Assembly: GCA_965214585.1 (NCBI GenBank)
Contig: OZ243957.1
Span: forward strand, 3,968,001 to 4,032,000
DNA from: JAHCHG01 sp965214585
GTDB lineage: Bacteria > Acidobacteriota > Blastocatellia > Pyrinomonadales > Pyrinomonadaceae
Reading direction: 5' to 3'
DNA length: 64,000 nt
The translations under genes were made by a program, and so were the position numbers. The number at the start of each line of letters is the position of its first letter. Within the stretch, counting starts at the first letter, position 1. Under the pieces are notes generated by a model, which saw only the letters and a program-made list of their open reading frames with translations, had not been told where the DNA came from and ran no database searches. Below, piece by piece: positions 43,983-52,082 of the stretch.

Positions 43983-44333
43983 CTAAAAAGGTAAATCCAC
44001 AATCAAATTTTGCCATTCTTCGTGTTCGGAAACAGACCAAATCAACAAAAGTTCTTCAATGGCAGTTCCGATTTGAACGCTTTGAGTAATTATGAAAACT
44101 CCCGGGCAATGATTTTGCAAAATGAATTCGCCGAAATGCTTCGGCATTGTTCTTCTATCGTGCGAAACCAAAATTCTATTTTCTTTTGCCGCTATTTGCA
44201 GAACTTTATTGTCTTTCAATCCACGCAAATTTGCTTCGTCCGCCGTTTGAAAATCAATCGTCGGCTCGCGCCTGATTAAACCGTCAATTATCTCCTGATT
44301 AAAATCCGCATCGGCTTGAAAACGAATTTTCAT
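43983..44333 (-). CDS. DUF5615-type PIN-like toxin
   Basis: A 116-residue protein with the pattern of the PIN-like DUF5615 family. It has RFQADADFNQEIIDGL with an early Asp pair, LRGLKDNKVLQIAAKENRILVSHDRRTM and a C-terminal Glu-rich region. These are usually RNase toxins. The gene overlaps the DUF433 gene by 1 base (TAATG), the classic antitoxin-toxin arrangement. Confidence 0.78.
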   Translation of the reverse strand: MKIRFQADADFNQEIIDGLIRREPTIDFQTADEANLRGLKDNKVLQIAAKENRILVSHDRRTMPKHFGEFILQNHCPGVFIITQSVQIGTAIEELLLIWSVSEHEEWQNLIVDLPF

Positions 44334-44656
44334 TATATGGAAACCTCGCTTTCCTTTCGCGCCTTTTTCAACCGTTTGATTAAATCTGGATTCGCTTTTT
44401 TCAAATCTTCAAAACGCTCTTCGGCTTCTTGTTGAAATTTTTCTTCCGATTCGCGCAAATAGTCGTCAATTTTCGCTTGATTTGCCAGATAAAATGTCAA
44501 CGCGCCGTAAATTTCTTCGAGATTTAAAAGCGGAAATGACCGTTTGATCGTTTCAGGCGAAGCACCGCGTTTAAATGCTATGACGACTGAATCGAGCGAA
44601 ATCCTCGTGCCTCGTATCCAATAACCGCCGTTGTGTTGTTCGATATATTTTTCCAT
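44333..44656 (-). CDS. DUF433-type antitoxin
   Basis: A 107-residue protein with the DUF433 DNA-binding start (GGYWIRGTRISLDSVVIAFKRG, then SPETIKRSFPLLNLEEIYGALTFYLAN) and a charged C-terminal tail. It would neutralise the adjacent PIN-like protein and autoregulate the operon. The gene order antitoxin-toxin with a 1-base overlap is standard. Confidence 0.8.
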   Translation of the reverse strand: MEKYIEQHNGGYWIRGTRISLDSVVIAFKRGASPETIKRSFPLLNLEEIYGALTFYLANQAKIDDYLRESEEKFQQEAEERFEDLKKANPDLIKRLKKARKESEVSI

Positions 44657-44691
44657 AAATTTCTTTTCCTAAAAACGAAAAATATTTTTCT

Positions 44692-44728
44692 TCCAACTCT
44701 CCAAACTTTCCAAACTCTCCAAACTCTC
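44692..44728. repeat. Short tandem repeat, about four 9-base units
   Basis: tccaactct ccaaacttt ccaaactct ccaaactct lies just past the stop of the 44727-45317 gene. It is too short and unspaced to be a CRISPR. Confidence 0.6.
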
Positions 44729-45317
44729 AAGACTTCTTCTGCGCCTTCACCGCCTTTTTGTTGAGCCATTTCGCCCAGCGTTCGATATACGGACGAAACG
44801 GTTTGAAAAATTTCGCCCGTTTGCTGTTTTCCGACTGCTTTTCGCCCCACGCTTTCAGATTTTTCTGCGTATATTGCCGAATCTGCGGTTCGAGATTCTG
44901 TTTTTTGACCGAATGTTTTAAAGTAAAATAATAATGCTGCCCGACAAGCGAAAAGATCAGTCCCGCCAAATTGCTTTTGAACGAAGTTTTCGCCATCCAA
45001 CGCTTGGTAAATCCTTCGGTCGGCTGTAATAACGCGCCCATCGAAACTTCGAGCCACGCCGATTTGTTCTGCACCTTCGGATGATAAAGTCCGGGCATAT
45101 CGCCTTTGATCGGCACGTTTGAATTTTTCAGACGCGGATCGTTGATAAAATCCACGAGTTTTATTCTTTCCAAACCGCGAATATGCTCGATTGGCAGAAA
45201 CGCGACGGCATCTTGAATCTGCTCCTCCACTTTTTTCGGCAGATCAATTGTTGATTCGTTGTCTATTTTAATTTTGGTATCTTTCGATGTCCTGATACCT
45301 GCTGTTTTTATTGCCAT
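44727..45317 (-). CDS. Conserved-looking protein with degenerate metallopeptidase-like segment
   Basis: A 196-residue protein. The segment LAGLIFSLVGQHYYFTLKHS resembles the alignment region of small bacterial HEIGHxxH peptidase-like proteins, but the HE pair is lost (VGQH). The C-terminus is Lys-rich. It is probably not catalytic. The family assignment is weak and rests on remembered similarity of the surrounding pattern. It is upstream of the toxin-antitoxin pair on the same strand. Confidence 0.55.
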   Translation of the reverse strand: MAIKTAGIRTSKDTKIKIDNESTIDLPKKVEEQIQDAVAFLPIEHIRGLERIKLVDFINDPRLKNSNVPIKGDMPGLYHPKVQNKSAWLEVSMGALLQPTEGFTKRWMAKTSFKSNLAGLIFSLVGQHYYFTLKHSVKKQNLEPQIRQYTQKNLKAWGEKQSENSKRAKFFKPFRPYIERWAKWLNKKAVKAQKKS

Positions 45318-45699
45318 TTCTCTAAATTATAAGTGTTTATTAATTTTTGTTCTAATTGGTTTTTTATTTTAAAAGACTGTATTTCCAGATGTTTAAGACC
45401 AATAATATAATTGATGTATGAAAATTGATAGTTGATAATTAGATTCTATTTCTTAAATTCTCCATTTTCAATTATCAATTATCAATTATTTTGTAAGTTT
45501 TTTTAAAATTAAACGCACGCTTCATTTATTTGATAAATGTGAATCGAAAGCGTAAAAATATGTTGCAGATTCACAGCAAAATTCGCTCAAAAGCAACAAA
45601 CATTTGAGTTTTTAACCGTTTAAAAACAAATTTAATTCAATGTTTTACTGATATTTATTGTTTGGCACGGCTTTTGTTTTATCATAAGTTTTTGAAACG
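45318..45699. other. Gap upstream of lpxC with two inverted repeats
   Basis: 382 bases without a gene. An AT-rich palindrome (aattgatagttgataatt at 45423-45440 with its complement at 45470-45487) and a hairpin tgtgaatc/gattcaca (45538-45575) lie here. The lpxC promoter must be within this stretch, but I cannot place it with confidence. Confidence 0.5.
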
Positions 45700-46551
45700 A
45701 TGCCCAAGCAAAAAACCATTTCAAAACCAATCGAAATCAGCGGAATCGGCTTGCACACGGGAGCAAGCGTCAATCTGAAATTGAAACCCGCGCCGCCGAA
45801 CACAGGATATATTTTCGTCCGCACGGATTTGGACGATTTCGAGATTCCCGCCTCGGTTGAATACATTTCGCATTGCAGTTACGCGACGACGCTTTTGCGT
45901 AAAGGCGTTGTTTTATCAACGTGCGAGCATCTTTTGTCTGCGCTTCGCGGCGCGGGAATTGACAATTGTTTTATCGAACTCGACAATATCGAAATTCCGA
46001 TTCTCGACGGTTCGAGCGAAATGTTTCTGGAATTATTGGAAAAAGCCGGAACAGTTGAACAAAACGCGCCTAAGCGGTTTTTGAAAATTTTGAAAAAGGT
46101 CGAATTCGAGCAAAATGACCGGAAAATGAGCATCGAACCTTCGGAAAAATACGAAATCTACTGCACGATTGATTTTCCGCATCCGTTTATCGAAAAGCAG
46201 ACTTTTCATTTTGAACTCGAAAACGGCTCGTTCGGCAAGGAAATTGCTTCGGCGCGGACTTTCGGTTTTACGACGGAAATCGAAATGCTTCGCAATGCCA
46301 ATTTAGCACTCGGCGGCTCTTTGGATAACGCGATTGTTTTAACGCCCGACGGAATGCTCAACGAAAAACCTCTGCGCTTTAAGGATGAATTTGTGCGCCA
46401 CAAAATTCTCGATATTATCGGCGATTTCGCGCTTTTGGGAATGCCTTTTTTGGGAAAAATTACGGCGGAAAAATCTGGACACGCCGTTCACGCCGCTTTG
46501 ATGAGCAAATTATTAAAAACTGAAAATGCTTGGGAAATAGTGGAAAAGTAA
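45700..46551 (+). CDS. lpxC: UDP-3-O-acyl-N-acetylglucosamine deacetylase
   Basis: A 283-residue LpxC. The zinc His77 is in STCEHLLSAL. The second zinc cluster is DEFVRHKILDIIGDFALLG and the catalytic His lies in SGHAVHAAL. GIGLHTGASV at the start is the family signature. It commits the lipid A pathway in the cytoplasm, which shows that this organism makes lipopolysaccharide-type lipid A. It stands alone, without other lpx genes. Confidence 0.93.
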   Translation: MPKQKTISKPIEISGIGLHTGASVNLKLKPAPPNTGYIFVRTDLDDFEIPASVEYISHCSYATTLLRKGVVLSTCEHLLSALRGAGIDNCFIELDNIEIPILDGSSEMFLELLEKAGTVEQNAPKRFLKILKKVEFEQNDRKMSIEPSEKYEIYCTIDFPHPFIEKQTFHFELENGSFGKEIASARTFGFTTEIEMLRNANLALGGSLDNAIVLTPDGMLNEKPLRFKDEFVRHKILDIIGDFALLGMPFLGKITAEKSGHAVHAALMSKLLKTENAWEIVEK

Positions 46552-46606
46552 ACGGTAAATCGTTAATTATCAGAAATTTTCGTGTGCGATTTGCTATAAT
46601 TATTTT

Positions 46607-47467
46607 ATGGCAAAAGCGGCGAACGGAATTATTTCAGGAAAGTTTCAAACGCAGATTCAGCGCGTTTCCGCCGATTCGATTGCAGCGGAAAGCGACTGGC
46701 TCGCCGTCGAAGAACCGCTTGAAATCAGACTCGGATTTACGGAAAATGATAAAAAAACTCACAAAGCCGTTTCGATAACGATGCGAACACCGGGAAACGA
46801 TTTCGAGCTTGCCGCCGGATTTTTGTTTACCGAAGGAATCTTAAAATCAAAAGATCAGGTCGAATCAATAAAACATTGCGGCAAATTTCCGAACAATCAA
46901 AACACCGTCCGCATTGATTTGAACGAAAACGCAAAAATAAATCTCGAAAAATTACGGCGAAATTTCTATACGACTTCGAGTTGCGGAGTGTGCGGCAAAA
47001 CATCGCTCGAAGCCTTGTTTATTGCGGGCGCGAAAGCGATAAAGAAAAGTGATTCTGCTAAAATTTCGGCTGAAACGATTCACGAACTGCCCAAAAAACT
47101 TTTGCAAAACCAAACCGTTTTCGGCGAAACGGGCGGACTTCACGCCGCCGCGCTGTTTGATTTTCCGGGAAATTTAGAAATTCTGCGCGAAGACGTTGGG
47201 CGGCACAACGCGGTTGACAAATTGATCGGCGCAAAATTTTTGTCCGATGAATTGCCGCTTTTTGATAAAATTTTATTTTTAAGCGGACGCGCTTCTTTTG
47301 AACTCGTGCAAAAAGCTGTGATGGCAAAAATTCCGATCATCGCCGCAGTCGGCGCACCGTCGAGTTTGGCTGTCGAAGCCGCGCGAAAATTTAACGTTAC
47401 CTTGCTCGGCTTTGTCCGCGATAAAAGATTTAATATTTACGCGGGAAAAGTGAGAAGTGAGAAGTGA
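46607..47467 (+). CDS. fdhD: Formate dehydrogenase accessory sulfurtransferase
   Basis: A 286-residue FdhD. Cys126 and Cys129 lie in SSCGVCGK, the sulfur-carrying site. Also seen are ETGGLHAAALF, REDVGRHNAVDKLIG and the C-terminal GFVRDKRFNIYAG. It delivers sulfur to the molybdenum centre of formate dehydrogenases. A molybdoenzyme of the FdhF/YdeP family is encoded two genes downstream. The last codons run into a palindromic repeat (47449-47540). Confidence 0.92.
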   Translation: MAKAANGIISGKFQTQIQRVSADSIAAESDWLAVEEPLEIRLGFTENDKKTHKAVSITMRTPGNDFELAAGFLFTEGILKSKDQVESIKHCGKFPNNQNTVRIDLNENAKINLEKLRRNFYTTSSCGVCGKTSLEALFIAGAKAIKKSDSAKISAETIHELPKKLLQNQTVFGETGGLHAAALFDFPGNLEILREDVGRHNAVDKLIGAKFLSDELPLFDKILFLSGRASFELVQKAVMAKIPIIAAVGAPSSLAVEAARKFNVTLLGFVRDKRFNIYAGKVRSEK

Positions 47468-47540
47468 GAGGTGAGAAGTGAGAAGTAAATTGATTTCTTA
47501 TATTTCTCATTTCTCATTTCTCACTTCTCACTTCCCAATT
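47449..47540. repeat. Palindrome of gtgagaa units over the fdhD end
   Basis: Tandem gtgagaa/gtgagag units (from about 47449) face ttctcac units up to about 47535, giving a long hairpin. The fdhD stop codon is inside the left arm, so the protein's last residues (VRSEK) are repeat-encoded. It could act as a terminator or mRNA 3' stabiliser. Confidence 0.55.
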
Positions 47541-47546
47541 AAAATT

Positions 47547-47927
47547 ATGAAATTGCGTTTGAGAAAAAATTCGGTTCGCTTGCGGCTTTTGCAGACGGAA
47601 GTGCGCCGTTTGCGCGAGGTTGGAAATGTTTCGGAGAAGATTATTTTCGGCGTAAATCCGACCGAATATCTGACTTATTCGGTGAGGGTTTCGGGCGAAG
47701 CGTTGAAGATTTACGCGCAGATGGTCAATAATCACATCGAGATTTTTCTGCCGATAAAAACGGCTGAAATTTGGGCTGATACAGACCAAATCAGGCTTTA
47801 CGAAACGCAGGACATCGGCGATTTGGGCGAACTCGAAATTATTGTCGAAAAGGATTTTGAATGCGTTGACAGACCGTTTGACGAAGATAATGAAGACGCT
47901 TTTCCGCATCCGAAAATGGAATGTTAG
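47547..47927 (+). CDS. DUF7009-like small protein
   Basis: 126 residues from the ATG at 47547. An in-frame start at 47478 lies within the palindrome. The start MKLRLRKNSVRLRLLQTEV and the body (SEKIIFGVNPTEYLTYSVRV, then YETQDIGDLGELEIIVEKDF) match a small family seen beside fdhD genes. The C-terminal CVDRPFDEDNEDAFPHP is acidic. The function is unknown. The position between fdhD and the molybdoenzyme suggests a link to formate dehydrogenase, which is an inference. Confidence 0.65.
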   Translation: MKLRLRKNSVRLRLLQTEVRRLREVGNVSEKIIFGVNPTEYLTYSVRVSGEALKIYAQMVNNHIEIFLPIKTAEIWADTDQIRLYETQDIGDLGELEIIVEKDFECVDRPFDEDNEDAFPHPKMEC

Positions 47928-47930
47928 AAG

Positions 47931-48078
47931 AATTTTCCCGCGAATGAACGCGAATAAGCGCGAAGAAAAGAAGAAAATTTAACAAGGATGAAGGCGATGA
48001 ACAGGGATTTTTACAAAATCTGAAATCTGAATTTAAAATCTTCTTATCTCTGTCTATCTACTTTATCCCTGTTAAAAA
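47931..48078. repeat. Degraded copy of the CAGGGAT/GCGAAT palindromic element
   Basis: gaattttcccgcgaat and aacagggat, followed by ttatccctgttaaa (to 48078), repeat the arms seen at 18811-19090. It fills the gap before the molybdoenzyme gene. Confidence 0.5.
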
Positions 48079-48092
48079 AATCTTAAAATTTT

Positions 48093-50459
48093 ATGCACGA
48101 CGAACACGAAAATATAAAAGCGGAACGCACCGAAGATTTGGGCGATTTAAAAGTCGGCGAAGTGCGGGATACAGCCGCCGGAATGAAAGCGGTTTTGAGT
48201 TCGATGAAAGACGCTTTTGCAAAATCAGGCGTAATTGAAGGAACGCGATTATTAAAAAATCTCAATCAAAAAGGCGGCGTTGACTGCAATTCGTGCGCTT
48301 GGGCTGATCCCGACGGCACGCGCACCGTCGCCGAATTTTGCGAAAGCGGCGCGAAAGCGATTGCCGACGAAGCGACGACGAAAAAGGTTACACCTGAGTT
48401 TTTCGCTGAATTTACGATTGAAGAATTATCAAAACAATCGGATCAATGGCTGAACGCTCAAGGTCGAATTACCGAACCGATGTTTTTAGGCGAAAACGCG
48501 GCGAATTACGAGCCGATCTCTTGGGAAAAAGCCTTTGAAGTTTTAGCCGAAGAATTAAATTCCTTAGAATCGCCCGACGAAGCGATTTTTTACACTTCTG
48601 GCAGAACTTCAAACGAAACGGCGTTTTTGTATCAGCTTTTTGCTCGTCAATTCGGCACGAATAATTTGCCCGACTGCTCGAATATGTGCCACGAATCAAG
48701 CGGTTCTGCTTTGTCCGAATCAATCGGCTTGGGCAAGGCTTCGATTCGGCTGGAAGATTTGGAAGACACGGATTTGATAATAATCATCGGACAAAATCCC
48801 GGAACTTGCGCCCCGCGAATGATGAGTTCGCTCGAAGCGGCAAAACAAAAGGGCGCGAAAATCATCGCCGTCAATCCTCTGCCCGAAGCGGGTTTGATGA
48901 ATTTTGCCAATCCGAATCCGCAGCATTATAAAAATCCGCTTGATTATCCGCTTGCGATGCTCGGCTTAAAGTCAACCGAACTTGCGGATTTGTATCTGCC
49001 GATCAGAATCGGCGGCGATATGGCTTTCTTGAAAGGCGTGATGAAAATTCTGCTCGAAAAAGAGCGCGAGCAGCCGAATTTGGTTTTTGACCGGAAGTTT
49101 ATTGATGAAAAAACTTCGGGTTTTGATGAATTTATCGCAAATTTAGACGAAATTTCTTGGAAGGATATTTTAGAGCAAAGCGGTTTAGAACGCGAAGAAA
49201 TTATAAAAGTCGCGGAAATGTATGCGTCGGCGAAACGCGCGATAACTTGTTGGGCGATGGGCGTAACTCAGCACAGAGAATCGGTTGCGACGATTCAGGA
49301 CATCGCAAATCTGCATTTTTTGCGCGGCAATATCGGCAGACAAGGCGCGGGTTTGTGTCCCGTGCGCGGTCATTCAAATGTGCAGGGCGACAGAACGATG
49401 GGCGTTTGGCACGAAATCAAACCCGAATTTGCCGAAAAATTAGAAAATAGATTCGACTTCAAAGTTCCCGAAAAACGCGGCTTTGATTCGGTCGAATCAA
49501 TCGAAGCGATGCACGACGGACGGGCGAAAGTCTTTTTTGCGATGGGCGGAAATTTTCTGTCGGCAACGCCCGACACGCGCTTTACAACCCAAGCGTTGCA
49601 AAACTGCGATCTGACGGCGCAGGTTATCACAAAACTCAACCGAACCGCCGTTATTACGGGCAAAAAATCTCTGATTCTGCCGTGTTTGGGACGCACGGAA
49701 AAGGATTTGCAAAACGGCGTAGAGCAATTTCAGACAACCGAAAACACGATTCTGAACGTGCAGACGACGCGCGGAATTTTAGAACCGGCGAGCGAGCATT
49801 TGAAAAGCGAATCGTGGATCGTCGGCAAATTGGCGCGGGCGGTTTTGGGCGTTAAAACGAAAGTTGATTGGGAAGCGTTGATAAACGATTATGATCTGAT
49901 TCGGGACGCGATTGCCGAATGCGTCGCGGGCTGTGAAAATTACAACGAAAAGGTAAAGCGTCCGGGCGGTTTTTATCTTTACAATCCCACGCGCGAAGGC
50001 GTTTTTCCGACCGCCACGGGAAAGGCGATTTTCAAATCGAGCAAACTGGAAAAAATCGAACTCGAAAAAGACCAGTTAATTATGACGACGATTCGCTCGC
50101 ACGACCAATTTAACACGGCAATTTACGAACTCGACGACCGTTATCGCGGCATTTCGGGATCGCGCCGAGTGATTTTGATGAACGTAAAAGATATTGCCGA
50201 ACTGGACTTAAAACAAGGCGAAGTTGTTGATATTACGAGTTATTTTAACGGCGAAGAAAGACGCGCCGAATCATTTATCGTCGTAAAATATCCGATTCCT
50301 AAAAGTTGCGCCGCGACATATTTTCCCGAAGCAAATGTTTTAGTTCCGCTAAAAAGCACGGCGAAAATCAGCAATTGTCCAACATCAAAATCGGTGATAA
50401 TTACCGTTAAACCGCATTTGCACGACGGCAAAAGAGTTTTTACGGGCGAATTTAAATAA
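48093..50459 (+). CDS. FdhF/YdeP-family molybdopterin oxidoreductase
   Basis: A 788-residue protein with the YdeP-type N-terminus (KGGVDCNSCAWADPDGTR, then EFCESGAKAIADEATTKK) and a molybdopterin body (LPDCSNMCHESSGSALSESIG, IIIGQNPGTCAPRMM, RGNIGRQGAGLCPVRGHSNVQGDRTMGVW). The C-terminal MGD-binding cap contains HDQFNTAIYELDDRYRG. It probably oxidises or reduces a small substrate, perhaps formate, in the cytoplasm. The neighbours fdhD and mobA supply its cofactor. The start ATG lies at the end of a repeat, and no signal peptide is present. Confidence 0.88.
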   Translation: MHDEHENIKAERTEDLGDLKVGEVRDTAAGMKAVLSSMKDAFAKSGVIEGTRLLKNLNQKGGVDCNSCAWADPDGTRTVAEFCESGAKAIADEATTKKVTPEFFAEFTIEELSKQSDQWLNAQGRITEPMFLGENAANYEPISWEKAFEVLAEELNSLESPDEAIFYTSGRTSNETAFLYQLFARQFGTNNLPDCSNMCHESSGSALSESIGLGKASIRLEDLEDTDLIIIIGQNPGTCAPRMMSSLEAAKQKGAKIIAVNPLPEAGLMNFANPNPQHYKNPLDYPLAMLGLKSTELADLYLPIRIGGDMAFLKGVMKILLEKEREQPNLVFDRKFIDEKTSGFDEFIANLDEISWKDILEQSGLEREEIIKVAEMYASAKRAITCWAMGVTQHRESVATIQDIANLHFLRGNIGRQGAGLCPVRGHSNVQGDRTMGVWHEIKPEFAEKLENRFDFKVPEKRGFDSVESIEAMHDGRAKVFFAMGGNFLSATPDTRFTTQALQNCDLTAQVITKLNRTAVITGKKSLILPCLGRTEKDLQNGVEQFQTTENTILNVQTTRGILEPASEHLKSESWIVGKLARAVLGVKTKVDWEALINDYDLIRDAIAECVAGCENYNEKVKRPGGFYLYNPTREGVFPTATGKAIFKSSKLEKIELEKDQLIMTTIRSHDQFNTAIYELDDRYRGISGSRRVILMNVKDIAELDLKQGEVVDITSYFNGEERRAESFIVVKYPIPKSCAATYFPEANVLVPLKSTAKISNCPTSKSVIITVKPHLHDGKRVFTGEFK

Positions 50460-50461
50460 CT

Positions 50462-50612
50462 GACTAAAGCGCAAGCGACTGGAGCGCGGGGCGTTTCCGA
50501 TTGCAACCGTCGCGCGAGCGGCGGAAAATCGTTGCTAATTCAGCAGTTGGGAATTGTAAAGACTTTTTCGCGCTACGCGCTCATTGCAAGCGAGACGCTT
50601 GCGCTCCAGTCA
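50462..50612. repeat. Inverted repeat with gcgcaagcg arms
   Basis: The left stretch gcgcaagcgactggagcgc and right gcaagcgagacgcttgcgctccagtc are partly inverted, flanking a Gly/Cys-poor spacer. It occupies the gap before the nucleotidyltransferase gene. Confidence 0.45.
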
Positions 50613-50618
50613 AAAAAT

Positions 50619-51245
50619 ATGACCGAAAAAGAAATAGATAACTTAGTTGAGCGCAACTTAAAATCGAATCCTAATCAGATGATTGACACGGAAACGGGAC
50701 TTGCAGCGTTGGAGAAAATCGCTGAAACCGCGAAAAAACAAAACGTCGAATGGGCGTTGATCGGCGGCGTGGCGATGCACCTTTACGGAAGCCCGCGTCT
50801 GACGAAAGATGTTGACGTTATCGCCTCAAAGATTTTAGATTTGGATGCCGAAAGAAATCTCGGCTTCGGCGGCAAACGCTATCAAATTAAGATCGGCAAA
50901 AAAAAAGTTCCGATTGATTGGATCGTCAGAAACGACACGGCGCGAAAATTTTACGAAAAGGCTTTAGAACAAGCGCACGTTTTGAAAAACGGCGTTCCGA
51001 TCATCACGCCCGAATGGTTGATAATTTTGAAATACATCGCCGGACGTTTCAAAGATCAGCAAGATGCCGTGTTTCTTTTGAAACAGAAAAATCTGGTCAA
51101 TCGAAAAATTATCAAAAAACACATAATCGAAACGGCGGGAGGCGAATACTGGGCTTTGGCGGCTTCGGGTTTACAGCGTTGGTATGATCTGGCGGACGGG
51201 CGCATTACGACCGAAAAAGAAGATTACGAAGCGGGGAAAATTTAG
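50619..51245 (+). CDS. Nucleotidyltransferase-fold protein
   Basis: 208 residues from the ATG at 50619. The longer frame runs through the inverted repeat. ALIGGVAMHLYGSPRLTKDVDV carries the GG...DxD-type site of the nucleotidyltransferase superfamily, and LKYIAGRFKDQQDA is a helical follow-up. It may act on nucleotides or in a toxin/abortive-infection setting, as AbiEii-type members do, but no antitoxin partner is seen. It ends 3 bases before mobA. Confidence 0.7.
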   Translation: MTEKEIDNLVERNLKSNPNQMIDTETGLAALEKIAETAKKQNVEWALIGGVAMHLYGSPRLTKDVDVIASKILDLDAERNLGFGGKRYQIKIGKKKVPIDWIVRNDTARKFYEKALEQAHVLKNGVPIITPEWLIILKYIAGRFKDQQDAVFLLKQKNLVNRKIIKKHIIETAGGEYWALAASGLQRWYDLADGRITTEKEDYEAGKI

Positions 51246-51248
51246 TTT

Positions 51249-51848
51249 GTGGATAAAAATAAGTTCAGCGGCTACATTCTCGCGGGCGGAAAATCTTCCC
51301 GAATGGGACGCGACAAAGCGTTTTTGCGAATCGGCGAAAAAACTTTTATTGAAAATGCCGTCGAAATTCTAAAACCGAACTGCGAAAACGTAAAAATCGT
51401 TCTCAACAAATCGCAAATTGATTTCATTCCAAAACTTCCAGATCAAATTCCGCACATTTTCGACGTTTATCAAAATCGCGGCGCACTCGGCGGAATGCAC
51501 GCGGCATTAAAGAATTGTGAAACGGAATTTGCCGCAATTTTAGCAGTTGATCTGCCGTTTGTTACGAGCGAAGCGATTGCAAAATTATGCGAAATTGCTT
51601 TGGACTTAAAAGAATTTTCGGCAATCGTTCCGCGTCAGAATGATGAGAAATTGCAGCCGCTGTGCGCCGTTTATCACGCGGAAAATTGTCTGCCGAAATT
51701 GGAAGAAATTCTTTTGAAAGACGAATCGGTTTCGGTTAAAGAATTTCTCAAAACAATTCAAATCAAAATAATTGACGAAGAATTTTTGGGTAACAATAAA
51801 AAAATGTTTGCAAATATCAATTATCAAAGGGATTTTGAGCAAATATAA
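51249..51848 (+). CDS. mobA: Molybdenum cofactor guanylyltransferase
   Basis: 199 residues from a GTG at 51249. The nucleotide-binding start GYILAGGKSSRMGRDKAFL is the family signature, followed by GGMHAALKNCE, VDLPFV and PLCAVYH. MobA joins GMP to molybdopterin to make MGD, needed by the molybdoenzyme encoded just upstream. It starts 3 bases after the nucleotidyltransferase gene. Confidence 0.9.
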   Translation: MDKNKFSGYILAGGKSSRMGRDKAFLRIGEKTFIENAVEILKPNCENVKIVLNKSQIDFIPKLPDQIPHIFDVYQNRGALGGMHAALKNCETEFAAILAVDLPFVTSEAIAKLCEIALDLKEFSAIVPRQNDEKLQPLCAVYHAENCLPKLEEILLKDESVSVKEFLKTIQIKIIDEEFLGNNKKMFANINYQRDFEQI

Positions 51849-51862
51849 TATCGAATTTAAGT

Positions 51863-51992
51863 TAAGCAGATGAGTAAAAGTAATCAAATATAATGCAGAA
51901 GCCCGCACGAAGTAAGGACGCAAAGAACACACTTACTGCGTGCGTGTTTCTGCATTCGGATTATCTTTGAAAACATATTACGATCTGCTTAG
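51863..51992. repeat. Palindromic element with AAGCAGAT ends
   Basis: The ends ttaagcagat and atctgcttag flank a long inner stem (tgcagaagcccgcacg at 51894, complement to 51954). No ORF is present. It lies in the gap between mobA and gnd, which converge here. Confidence 0.6.
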
Positions 51993-52082
51993 TAAATTTA
52001 TGATTGGAATCAGGTCAGAATCGCCCGCTGCCGCAAGCGGTTCTGACAAAAATCAAAATTTCACCTTTTACCTTTTCATCTT

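Noticed and set aside
44692..44728. CRISPR array
   Set aside because: The units are 9 bases, contiguous and without spacers.
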